13,076 nt of DNA. It comes from an uncultured Brevinema sp. Its GTDB lineage: Bacteria; Spirochaetota; Brevinematia; Brevinematales; Brevinemataceae. The translations under genes were made by a program, and so were the position numbers. Each line of letters starts with the position of its first letter. Within the stretch, counting starts at the first letter, position 1. The notes under the pieces were generated by a model, which did no database searches, was not told the origin of the DNA, and worked only from the letters and a program-made list of their open reading frames with translations. The stretch is taken from contig CAMQSH010000041.1 of the NCBI GenBank assembly GCA_947036575.1, positions 1-13,076 on the forward strand, read 5' to 3'. Below, one piece after another: positions 1 to 7,941 of the stretch.

Positions 1-18
1 ACTCTAATTCAGTTGTTT

Positions 19-47
19 ATTATACAATAAAAAATCTAAACAATCAA
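19..47 (-). promoter_or_regulatory. Probable sigma-70-type promoter reading out of the left edge
   Basis: On the minus strand there is a TTGATT -35 element (42-47), a 17-bp spacer and a perfect TATAAT -10 element (19-24), so transcription would start near position 12 and run off the left edge. It lies just after the stop codon of the 69-2447 gene, which suggests that the next minus-strand gene has its own promoter. In such AT-rich DNA chance matches are common, but exact spacing together with a consensus -10 is good support. Confidence 0.5.
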
Positions 48-68
48 GCTTTTTTTAATTTTTATTTT

Positions 69-2447
69 TTACAGATAATCAAGCCTATCACTTAATGTGG
101 TTTTTGTTTTCCACGCTCTAGTTAATCCTAATGAAAATCCTTCAAAATATAGTCTTTTCTCTTTTCTTTTCTGAACTTTTAGTGCTTTCTTTTCAGCCTT
201 TAATACTTCCTTTGCTTTTTTATTATTATACTTTTGCATTGGTGAATATTTTTTTAAGCTTCTAGCAACAGCCACTAGCTCTGGATCAATACCATTTAGT
301 TTTGCTATAGCTTTGATATCTTTATCTTTGGTAAGAGCAATATCTGTAATATTGACAAATGTTGCTTCATCATTTTTAATGTTTTTCATATAATTAACAG
401 AAGTAGGCAATAACACTATCATCTCATTAAAAGCTTCTTGCTCTTGTACTGAAATATCTTCATATTCTTGCTGTAATAAAGTTCTATGTTCTATGTCTTT
501 TTTGTTTTTTAATTTTAAAACAATTTTATTTGATATTTTATCTGCTTTAACATCTAGTTTAGCTATTTTTTTTGAAAGCGTATTTGTCTTCCTTGCATAT
601 TTTAGATTTAAAAATTGAATATTTCTTTGTTTTAATTCAGCAAACATTTTTTCTTGTTCTGTATATAGTAGTTTTTGTCTATCAATCTTATATATTTTAT
701 ATTCTATTTTTTCTAAAGAACTGTATATTTTTTTCCATTTTTTTAAAGCATCTTTCATTTCTTGAGTAGAAAGTTCTTGATCATCTAAACGTTTAATCGT
801 AAAATTATTCCAAAACACTCTATCTTTATTTTTTCGTTTTACTTGATTAAAAATCTTTTTATCTTTTTTCTTAAAATCTTTTGTTAAAACTTTAAGATTA
901 TTCGGTAAAAATACATATTTTTTACGTCCTTTTGCATAGAGTAAAGGATCAGCTTCTAATTGATAAGGAATAACGACATTCGTATAATGTAATTCATTAG
1001 TGTGAGTAATCGGTGAACTCACTAACATTTCTTTTCCATATTGTAACAAAGACACCAATTTTTCTCCTTCATTAGAAGGATAATGTTTTTTTGTAAGAAT
1101 AGTTTTTTCAGAAGTACCTATTTTATCATCTTCTTTGTCTTCTTTTTCTTCATTAGCCATGTTTTGGAAACGTCCCATGATATTATAAGTAACAAGCTCT
1201 GATATATTAAACTTTTTATCTTGAACTAATAGTTTTGATTCTTTATGTAATATAATACGATTAGCCAAAACTACTTTGTTTGTTTCTTTTACTCTTTTAG
1301 GACTAAATACATGCTCTCCTGTAGAATCAAATAATTCAACACTAAGGTTCTTGTTACTAGCTCTTAAATCCTTTATAGAAGCAAGAATATATTTTTGTTT
1401 TCTATTTAATGTTGGACTTTTATCCTGTGGCAATGTAATATTGGGCGCAACTCTTGCTTGACCTTCTTTTTTATCATTTAACATACGAAAAGATGGCCAC
1501 AAATAAAAAGCTCTTGAAACCCCTGCTTGCCAAACTTTACTACGGATTTTTTGTTCCATTTCAAAATATTGTCCCTTATGAACAAAATCCATAGGAATAC
1601 CAGCGCCACCCAACAGCTTTCCTCTTCTATCAAAGGCGTATACTAATATTTCTAATTCTTGCTGACTTTTATGAAGTATATTCATCCCCTCTTCAAGCCA
1701 ATTTGGAGTAATATTAATCATAGCAACAAGAAAAATATCTGTATCAGGTAATTTAACGGCAACTTCATCAATTTGTCCTGCTAAAATCCCAAGATTTATT
1801 TCTCGTTTTCCGCCCTCCATAGGTCTACCAAAATAAGGTAATCCACCCGCAGTAACTCCATAGATATGATAACGTCTAGTATAGGAAATAACTTCTTTGA
1901 CATCAGAAAATCGTATATTTTTGTCTGTATAGTTAGAAATACCTTTCAAATAAGGAGTATAGATATCACTGTTTAGTGCTTTTCTAACAACATCAGGAGA
2001 ATTAAATACTAAATTTGGATTGTTTGCCTGTAAATTTTCTAATAATGATCTAAGAGGAATTTTTTTAGACATTTCCTTTAAAACATTAAAATATTCGGGA
2101 TTCTCTAACCATGAGTTAATGTTTACCCCAACTAATGATACATTATACTTTTTTTGTGGTTTTTGATATCGATTTTTCCATTCCATTATACCTGAATTTA
2201 TATCCGTCTGAGCGTTATAAGGACGAAATGTAGTAAATGCCAAAGGATTTCCTCCAGAAAGAGGAGTAAAAACAAACTCTTTTTGTTCTACTTTTTTGTC
2301 TTTTTTAGTCTTCTCGTCTTGTTCCATACCACGAGTATCTATTTTGACAAGATCTGTCTCTATTGTAAGATCTTGTACATCTTGTGTATAAGAAGTATTT
2401 GAAAAAAGAATAGAAAATACTAATACACCAACTGCAATAAAATGCAT
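69..2447 (-). CDS. Unrecognised 792-residue exported protein with C-terminal coiled coil
   Basis: I do not recognise a family. The start is set at the ATG at 2447 rather than an in-frame ATG at 2459, because a GGAG SD (2454-2457) sits 6 nt upstream of 2447 while the 2459 ATG has none. The N-terminus is a hydrophobic signal peptide, apparently cut after SYT so that Q22 becomes the first mature residue. A short Lys/Glu/Asp-rich linker (about 33-56) follows, then a mixed-composition region to about 400 that could be globular. Next come acidic (EEKEDKEDD) and basic stretches. Residues about 569-680 are Lys/Glu/Leu-rich and look like a long coiled coil, and the tail (743-765) is very basic. I saw no cysteine. 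The likely location is periplasm or cell surface. It is separated from tgt by 213 bp with its own possible promoter, so it is probably a single-gene unit. Confidence 0.8.
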   Translation of the reverse strand: MHFIAVGVLVFSILFSNTSYTQDVQDLTIETDLVKIDTRGMEQDEKTKKDKKVEQKEFVFTPLSGGNPLAFTTFRPYNAQTDINSGIMEWKNRYQKPQKKYNVSLVGVNINSWLENPEYFNVLKEMSKKIPLRSLLENLQANNPNLVFNSPDVVRKALNSDIYTPYLKGISNYTDKNIRFSDVKEVISYTRRYHIYGVTAGGLPYFGRPMEGGKREINLGILAGQIDEVAVKLPDTDIFLVAMINITPNWLEEGMNILHKSQQELEILVYAFDRRGKLLGGAGIPMDFVHKGQYFEMEQKIRSKVWQAGVSRAFYLWPSFRMLNDKKEGQARVAPNITLPQDKSPTLNRKQKYILASIKDLRASNKNLSVELFDSTGEHVFSPKRVKETNKVVLANRIILHKESKLLVQDKKFNISELVTYNIMGRFQNMANEEKEDKEDDKIGTSEKTILTKKHYPSNEGEKLVSLLQYGKEMLVSSPITHTNELHYTNVVIPYQLEADPLLYAKGRKKYVFLPNNLKVLTKDFKKKDKKIFNQVKRKNKDRVFWNNFTIKRLDDQELSTQEMKDALKKWKKIYSSLEKIEYKIYKIDRQKLLYTEQEKMFAELKQRNIQFLNLKYARKTNTLSKKIAKLDVKADKISNKIVLKLKNKKDIEHRTLLQQEYEDISVQEQEAFNEMIVLLPTSVNYMKNIKNDEATFVNITDIALTKDKDIKAIAKLNGIDPELVAVARSLKKYSPMQKYNNKKAKEVLKAEKKALKVQKRKEKRLYFEGFSLGLTRAWKTKTTLSDRLDYL

Positions 2448-2453
2448 AATAAA

Positions 2454-2457
2454 CTCC
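2454..2457 (-). promoter_or_regulatory. Start-deciding ribosome binding site of the 792-residue protein
   Basis: On the minus strand the sequence reads ATGGAGTTTATTATG. The GGAG lies 6 nt before the second ATG (2447) and overlaps the first ATG (2459). This favours the second ATG as the true start and shortens the protein by four residues compared with the longest reading frame. Confidence 0.6.
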
Positions 2458-2534
2458 ATTTAACCAAATGTATAAAAAAAAATAACAAATGATTAATAAA
2501 ATATAAATAAAAATAAAAACATTTAATATAAAAT

Positions 2535-2571
2535 ATTATATTAGTGTACAAAATATTAGATAAAAAATCAA
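2535..2571 (-). promoter_or_regulatory. Candidate promoter(s) for the 792-residue exported protein
   Basis: Two overlapping candidates are visible on the minus strand. One is TTGATT (2566-2571), 17 bp, TACACT (2543-2548). The other is TTATCT (2558-2563), 17 bp, TATAAT (2535-2540). Either would start transcription 75-95 bp before the ATG at 2447. The rest of the 2460-2673 gap is almost pure A/T with no reading frame I would call a gene. It also holds a 7-bp A/T-rich inverted repeat at 2623-2639 that lacks a terminator T-tract on either strand. Confidence 0.35.
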
Positions 2572-2673
2572 GTGTTATTGTAAATTTAAGTTGAAATATA
2601 AACTAGAATCACTTTTTAGCACCTATATTAATAATATAGAAAGAAAAATAATATATACAACTAATTAATATTT

Positions 2674-3807
2674 TTATTTGATCTTATTTTGAAAGTATCT
2701 GTCTAAAAAATCTTTTTTAAAAGTAGCAAATCTGTTTTCTAAAATAGCGTGTCTTGCGTTTTTTGTTAATTCAATAAGAAAATATAAATTATGTATAGAA
2801 GCTAAACGTCCCCCCAAAACTTCATTGACTCTTAATAAATGTCTAATATAAGCTCTGTCATAATTACGACAAGCATAACAAGCACACTCAGAATCTATAG
2901 GTCTAGTATCAAACTCAAATTGTTTTGTCTTAATATTCAAGCGTCCATCTCTAGAAAAAACACCTCCATGTCTAGCAAATCTAGTAGGAAAAACACAGTC
3001 AAACATATCTACTCCACGTTCTATTCCTTCCAAAAGATCTTCAGGCACCCCTACTCCCATCAAATAACGAGGTTTATCCACAGGCATTTCTTCAGAAAGT
3101 ACATCTAGCATACCATACATATCTTCTTTAGATTCACCTACTGAAAGTCCCCCTATAGAATAACCAGGGAAATCCAATTCTGCCAATTCTCTAGCACTTT
3201 GTCTACGAAGATCTTCAAAAATTCCACCTTGAACAATACCAAAAGCATACTGATCTTGGATATTTCTTTGTAAAAACTCTTGTTTTGCTCTTGTTGCCCA
3301 CGCTGTTGTTCTTTCTAATGCTTTTTTAGTTTGTTCAAAATTAGCATCACCAGGAACACACTCATCTAATACCATCATAATATCAGAACCTATTGCCTGT
3401 TGCATGTCAACCATTATCTCTGGAGTTAAAAAATGTTTTTTTCCATCAATATGACTTCTAAAGGTAACACCTTCATCTGTGATTTTTCTCATTCCAGCTA
3501 ATGAAAAAACTTGAAAACCACCAGAATCTGTTAAAATATTTCTATTCCATTTTGCAAATTTATGCAATCCCCCATATTCTTTAAAGAAATCGACAGTAGG
3601 ACGAAGTAGTAGATGATAAGAATTTGCTAATATAATTGTTGCTCCCATATCTTCTAATTCTTCTCTACATAAGGTCTTAACCGACCCTTGAGTACCAACA
3701 GGCATAAAGATAGGAGTTTGCACGGTACCATGCGGTAGTTCCATGGTACAAGCCCTTGCATAGCCCTCTGTTTTTTCTACTTTAAAAGGAAATCTTTTCA
3801 TATCCAT
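2674..3807 (-). CDS. tgt: Queuine/preQ1 tRNA-guanine transglycosylase
   Basis: Bacterial Tgt swaps guanine-34 in the anticodon of tRNAs for Asp, Asn, His and Tyr for preQ1, the committed tRNA step of queuosine synthesis in the cytoplasm. The 377 residues match the usual family length. Visible landmarks are TPIFMPVGTQGSVK (31-44), the substrate-binding DSGGFQ with Asp94, VQGG (192-195), and MGVGVPEDLLEGIERG (250-265). The nucleophile motif DCVFPTR follows with Asp270, then the zinc site CxCxxC (Cys308, Cys310, Cys313) and His339. All key residues are intact. The ATG at 3807 has an AAGGA SD 7 nt upstream (3815-3819); a second ATG two codons later is less well placed. It begins 20 bp after the lptD stop codon and is probably translated from the lptD transcript. 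Confidence 0.97.
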   Translation of the reverse strand: MDMKRFPFKVEKTEGYARACTMELPHGTVQTPIFMPVGTQGSVKTLCREELEDMGATIILANSYHLLLRPTVDFFKEYGGLHKFAKWNRNILTDSGGFQVFSLAGMRKITDEGVTFRSHIDGKKHFLTPEIMVDMQQAIGSDIMMVLDECVPGDANFEQTKKALERTTAWATRAKQEFLQRNIQDQYAFGIVQGGIFEDLRRQSARELAELDFPGYSIGGLSVGESKEDMYGMLDVLSEEMPVDKPRYLMGVGVPEDLLEGIERGVDMFDCVFPTRFARHGGVFSRDGRLNIKTKQFEFDTRPIDSECACYACRNYDRAYIRHLLRVNEVLGGRLASIHNLYFLIELTKNARHAILENRFATFKKDFLDRYFQNKIK

Positions 3808-3827
3808 ATTTTTATCCTTAATTACTA

Positions 3828-6800
3828 TTATTGGTATTCTGCAGGTACAAAACGTTTTTGAAATTCTGGGAAAACATCCGCTGCATTAGATCCTTTCATA
3901 GTGAAAGCAACCCCAATATATGGTTCCCAAAAGGCTATTTGTTTTACACTATCAACACGACGTCCTAAATTAAAAATAACTCTCATATCCCACGTATTAA
4001 GATCGTGGATTAATTCAAAATTCAAGGATTGCAGTTTAAAACTGGAACGTTTTAATGCATCTTGATCCCATATTTTTAGTCCATCCCCAAGATCTCCCCA
4101 AAAATCCTTAGACGTTTCTCCTGGAGCTAAGATCTGTTGTCCATTATAAACTCCATCAGCATAATAGAGATAGATCTTATTATTTAACATTTGAGAAGAA
4201 AATCTAAAGGTTAGATATTTTGTAAATTTTACCCCTATAGCAAAGTCTATTCTCAAAAAAGAGTTTCTTACGTTTACAAAATCATGATAATATTGCATAA
4301 CAAATCCAAACTCTGATAATTCATAAATAAAAGGATATAAGGCAGGAATTTGATAATTTTTTAAACGAACATCCCATAACATTTCTAAACTAAAACTTTT
4401 ATCTGCTCTTAATACTGTTGGTACAATTTCAGGAGGATCACCAGGCATTGGTGGATCATTAGTATATACAGCACTCCTAGATTCTTCAAAGAGATTGTAT
4501 CTATAAGTTAATTTTGGAATATAATGATATTTTGAGTCTGGGTTAAATTCTACTAATAATTTTGGATAACCTCCTATAAATCTATTAGTAAAACTAGATC
4601 CTGTAATAGGTCTAAAATTATTTGCTAATTCATTGGTCGTAGTTTCTAAAATATCTATTGTTGCTTCCATCCCTATACTCAACCAAAAAACTTTAGTTTT
4701 AGCACCTATAGTCATCCTGTCAAAAATTCTATTACCAATATAGATATTTTGAGAGTCCCCACTAATAATTCTTTCTTGATCGGCTGTAGGAATCCTATCT
4801 CTTAGATTCCAATCAAAATCCAATTCTAATCCAAGGATAGGCATTCTTTCCCATTGTAACCAATCCCAAGTAAAAGTGTTATTCCAAGAAAATTGACTTT
4901 CTCTCACAAAATCAGTTTGCAATCTCAATAAATAATATAATGGATAAGAGTAATTTATACTAGTATCAAAACGTAAAGAACTTCGGTACCATTCATCATC
5001 ATTCCAAACTTTTTCTGGAGAAACTGATGTCCCAACCTTATAATCTATCTCTAACCCAGAAGCTCTTTGAGAGTTGGTATAATTGGCAGCAAAAGAAGAC
5101 CATTGTTCCTTATAATTAAAAGAAAGTCCATTATTAATAGACCAAAGACTATCAAAAAGATTCACATCCAAATCTAAAGAACCCTGTTCTTCATGTTTAT
5201 TTACATCTGCAACTATTGTCCAGTTTGTATTTGATAACATTTCAGGGTCTGTTGTCATTGAGGTATCATTAGTACCACGTGTTTTTTGCGAAGAATAGCT
5301 AACTCTTGCGCTAGCATTGAGTGAAATATCAATCCAATTATACTCGTTTGTAATAATATCAGTAATAGTAATAGGTGTAAGATTTGTAATAAAATTAGTC
5401 TTTACCTTATTATTATTTTGAGCCAAAATTTCTCGTTTAATAGATCGATTGGATAATTTAGCTACTTCTTTTTCATATTCGGGTAGTTTGTTAATACTCA
5501 TCGTATTAGATTTACCATCAGATCTAAGAACTGTGATTTTTGACTCTGTAGAATAGCTATATTCTAGAAGATCTAAAGTCCCAAAATCATAGGTAAGTGC
5601 TGGTAAAGTATAAGAACGAACTTCATAATCAAAATAACTATTTAAAAATTGATTGGCTTTATTTTTATCATTAGGCCTTGTGACCCTTAGTAATTCCCAA
5701 TCCGCAGAGATAGATAAATTTCCTGCTCTTAAATCAAATCCTCTATGAATACTATTTAATGAGGGTTGAATATCCCCTTGATATCCAAACCAAGAGTGCA
5801 AACTAGGATTTAATAAGTTAACAAAATTAATAGATTCTGCATCATCAAACTGATCTCTATAACTATATTTAGATAAAAAATATGGATCATTTAAATCTTC
5901 TGTGAATATATTAAAAGAAATATCGTTAGTAGCTAAAGTCATATCTAAGTTATAATACCAAGAAAATTGAGAAATTCGTTGGTAGTCAGCAGGTCCTGAA
6001 GTACTACTATTTAAAAATGGATCAACCCATTGTGAAAATAAATTCCCATTTTTAACTGATCTAATATCATTAGCCAAACTCGTTTGAAACTCTAAATTTT
6101 GAAGCATCCCTATTTCAGGAGCTTTATATTCTATTTGAAAATATTGCCCTTGTCTTTCATAAAAGTCAAATCCAAAATCAAATGTACCTATCTTGGAGTC
6201 TAGAGAATAATTATTAATAAAATAATAGCCTATTCTTTTTTCGTTACCAAAACTAGTTTTTACCCCTCCTCCACCTTCTATCTGCATAAAAACAGGAAGC
6301 CAGAGAAAACTAGCCTGTCCTGTTAAATATTCTAAACCAAAAATAAGTGCTACCTTACCTTGTATATACCATATTTTTTTTACTTTAACAGAAAAATGAT
6401 CAAAACGAACGTCAGAGGTTGATAAAAACACATTCTCCATAACAAATCTAGAAGGACTTTGAATAGTAACTTTTTCAGCCCTATAAAACCATGGCTTATC
6501 GTCTAAACTAATACCAGAACCTGCTCCCAGTATAGAACGAACATTATACATAACCCCTCTTTCCATATCTGGCTGGTAATTAAGACTATCTGTAAGATAT
6601 TTAGTACCACTCATAGTAAATTCAACATTACCATAAGCAGCAACATTAATGACTACTGAATCCTTTATTGTAATAATAGCTTTTTCTGCTTTTAGGAAAG
6701 AGCCATCAAAACGTACTCTAACATTACCTAATAAAACTGCTTCAGAAGTATCTGTATCGTCAAATTCTTGAATACGAATATCATCTGCATTATCAAGAAT

Positions 6801-6974
6801 AATAAAAACACCTTCATCTTTAGTGGCTATTTGAGATCTATCTGTTGCTTCAAATGGAGGTTTAACCCTTAATGCTTCAGGAGGTAAATCCCTATTATCA
6901 ATTAACTGTGAATAGACAAAAGTTGGTAAAAATATTAATATAAGAAGAGGTAAATGGCATTTTTTCAAAAACAA
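3828..6974 (-). CDS. lptD: LptD/OstA-like outer-membrane assembly beta-barrel protein
   Basis: LptD inserts lipopolysaccharide into the outer leaflet of the outer membrane. This 1048-residue protein has a signal peptide (1-22, cleavage VYS/Q). An OstA/LptA-like beta-jellyroll follows (about 56-215) with repeated GNV strands (LLGNVRVRF at 81-89, YGNVEF at 114-119) and an RAEKVTI strand (165-171). The HFSVKVKKIWYIQGKVAL junction (193-210) comes next. The remainder is rich in alternating aromatic strands, as expected of a large C-terminal barrel. It is longer than E. coli LptD (about 780 residues) and has no cysteine outside the signal peptide. The start codon is TTG, with an AAGG SD 8 nt upstream (6983-6986) and an in-frame stop just before it. 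It leads the lptD-tgt operon from a promoter at 7007-7035. Whether the cargo is LPS or another amphiphile cannot be told from sequence. Confidence 0.85.
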   Translation of the reverse strand: MFLKKCHLPLLILIFLPTFVYSQLIDNRDLPPEALRVKPPFEATDRSQIATKDEGVFIILDNADDIRIQEFDDTDTSEAVLLGNVRVRFDGSFLKAEKAIITIKDSVVINVAAYGNVEFTMSGTKYLTDSLNYQPDMERGVMYNVRSILGAGSGISLDDKPWFYRAEKVTIQSPSRFVMENVFLSTSDVRFDHFSVKVKKIWYIQGKVALIFGLEYLTGQASFLWLPVFMQIEGGGGVKTSFGNEKRIGYYFINNYSLDSKIGTFDFGFDFYERQGQYFQIEYKAPEIGMLQNLEFQTSLANDIRSVKNGNLFSQWVDPFLNSSTSGPADYQRISQFSWYYNLDMTLATNDISFNIFTEDLNDPYFLSKYSYRDQFDDAESINFVNLLNPSLHSWFGYQGDIQPSLNSIHRGFDLRAGNLSISADWELLRVTRPNDKNKANQFLNSYFDYEVRSYTLPALTYDFGTLDLLEYSYSTESKITVLRSDGKSNTMSINKLPEYEKEVAKLSNRSIKREILAQNNNKVKTNFITNLTPITITDIITNEYNWIDISLNASARVSYSSQKTRGTNDTSMTTDPEMLSNTNWTIVADVNKHEEQGSLDLDVNLFDSLWSINNGLSFNYKEQWSSFAANYTNSQRASGLEIDYKVGTSVSPEKVWNDDEWYRSSLRFDTSINYSYPLYYLLRLQTDFVRESQFSWNNTFTWDWLQWERMPILGLELDFDWNLRDRIPTADQERIISGDSQNIYIGNRIFDRMTIGAKTKVFWLSIGMEATIDILETTTNELANNFRPITGSSFTNRFIGGYPKLLVEFNPDSKYHYIPKLTYRYNLFEESRSAVYTNDPPMPGDPPEIVPTVLRADKSFSLEMLWDVRLKNYQIPALYPFIYELSEFGFVMQYYHDFVNVRNSFLRIDFAIGVKFTKYLTFRFSSQMLNNKIYLYYADGVYNGQQILAPGETSKDFWGDLGDGLKIWDQDALKRSSFKLQSLNFELIHDLNTWDMRVIFNLGRRVDSVKQIAFWEPYIGVAFTMKGSNAADVFPEFQKRFVPAEYQ

Positions 6975-6982
6975 AAATCAAA

Positions 6983-6986
6983 CCTT
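6983..6986 (-). promoter_or_regulatory. Ribosome binding site supporting the TTG start of lptD
   Basis: An AAGG on the minus strand lies 8 nt before the TTG at 6974. The codon two triplets upstream is TGA, so no longer start is possible. The predicted signal peptide begins directly at this codon, which makes TTG the best start. Confidence 0.55.
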
Positions 6987-7006
6987 ATTAGATAAAATAC
7001 TCAGAC

Positions 7007-7035
7007 AGTATACCGTAAAATATTAAAAGGAGCAA
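7007..7035 (-). promoter_or_regulatory. Probable promoter of the lptD-tgt operon
   Basis: The minus strand has TTGCTC (7030-7035), a 17-bp spacer and TATACT (7007-7012). Transcription would begin near 7000, about 25 nt before the lptD TTG. It is back to back with the plus-strand promoter at 7057-7085; their -35 boxes are 21 bp apart, so a regulator binding between them could act on both units. Confidence 0.5.
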
Positions 7036-7056
7036 AAAAATGACACTATTATTATT

Positions 7057-7085
7057 TTGTATTTTTTTTCAAAATAGTATATAAT
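7057..7085 (+). promoter_or_regulatory. Probable promoter of the outer-membrane protein / DJ-1 operon
   Basis: TTGTAT (7057-7062), a 17-bp spacer and a perfect TATAAT (7080-7085) put the transcription start near 7092. That leaves an untranslated leader of about 85 nt to the preferred ATG at 7177. Confidence 0.6.
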
Positions 7086-7176
7086 AAAGCAAGATGGAAA
7101 GTTTCATCACTTTAATATGATAAATAATAAATACAAGACTTATTTTTATTATTTTACTTTAAAATGGATTATAAAT

Positions 7177-7908
7177 ATGATTAAAAAAATATTATTAGTA
7201 CACATACTAATATTTATAAAAACTGTTTCTTATACTCAGGAAAATCCTATTATTGAACAGTCTGCCACTTATTATCAAGGAGGCATTAATAGTCCTTGGA
7301 TGATAGGATTAGATTATGATTTTGGATTTGGAAAAGTTTTCTCACTGAACATGCAACTTAGTGGAGGAATTAGTTCTCAAGTCAATAGAGCATCAAATTT
7401 TGGAGATGTTTTTATGGGAGAAATCCAAATAGGTCCACGTTTGTATATGAATAAAATTGATACTTGGGCTGGATTGTTTTTGAGTACAGTGGTCCGAGTT
7501 GGTATTTATAATATTCCTATACGTACCCGTGATAATCCTTTTACAGAAACTAGTAGGCTTATTATTAACAGAAGCACTATGCTACAATATGGTTTAGGAA
7601 TTTATATTGGATATAAGTGGCAAAGAAATTTAGTAACAGATATGGAAGGCTTTCCTTTCACTCTAGTTATAGAACCTTATTTGGGATGGACTTTAGATTT
7701 TTTTGACCCTTTAAGTGGGGATTATCTTCAAAAAGGACAAAATATCAGTAGATTTTCCATTGGTTTCACCTTTAAAATAGGTTTTTATACCTATAAAAAA
7801 AGTAAAGCAACCCTAGAAAATGAAGAAAAAGAAAGGCTAGAGAAAGAAGAAGAAGCTGATACATTGGGCAAAGAACAAGCTGCAGCTGCAGCCGCAGTAA
7901 CTTTATAA
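7177..7908 (+). CDS. Small outer-membrane beta-barrel-like protein with charged, alanine-rich tail
   Basis: No named family is recognised. The frame is open from an ATG at 7117, but the ATG at 7177 is preferred because it begins directly with a classical signal peptide (MIKK, then a hydrophobic stretch, cleavage SYT/Q at residues 18-21). The preceding 20 residues would bury it. Neither start has a strong SD. The mature part has alternating Gly/aromatic strands (for example MIGLDYDFGFGKVFSL, LGIYIGYKW, IGFTFKIGFYTY), typical of a small barrel of about 8-10 strands. Instead of ending on the last aromatic strand, the 243-residue chain continues about 35 residues. This tail has Lys/Glu-rich helix-like sequence (about 209-227) followed by six alanines (235-240). 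It heads a probable operon with the DJ-1 gene 33 bp downstream. An outer-membrane location is inference. Confidence 0.75.
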   Translation: MIKKILLVHILIFIKTVSYTQENPIIEQSATYYQGGINSPWMIGLDYDFGFGKVFSLNMQLSGGISSQVNRASNFGDVFMGEIQIGPRLYMNKIDTWAGLFLSTVVRVGIYNIPIRTRDNPFTETSRLIINRSTMLQYGLGIYIGYKWQRNLVTDMEGFPFTLVIEPYLGWTLDFFDPLSGDYLQKGQNISRFSIGFTFKIGFYTYKKSKATLENEEKERLEKEEEADTLGKEQAAAAAAVTL

Positions 7909-7941
7909 TTAATAACAAAATAACTAAAAAGAAGGTATAGT

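Noticed and set aside
1..68. Rho-independent terminator for the 792-residue protein
   Set aside because: The T-rich tract at 51-69 lies between that gene's stop and the left-edge promoter and reads as A-rich on the gene's own strand. I could find no GC-containing stem followed by a U-tract.
2448..2459. Upstream ATG of the 792-residue exported protein
   Set aside because: It has no SD; its ATG overlaps the GGAG that serves the ATG at 2447.
2623..2639. AT-rich 7-bp inverted repeat after tgt as a terminator
   Set aside because: The stem is pure A/T apart from its terminal pair, and no T-tract follows it on the minus strand; palindromes like this are expected by chance here.
7117..7176. Longer start for the small barrel protein
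   Set aside because: It would add 20 polar and aromatic residues before a typical MIKK signal peptide, and there is no SD at either site to favour it.
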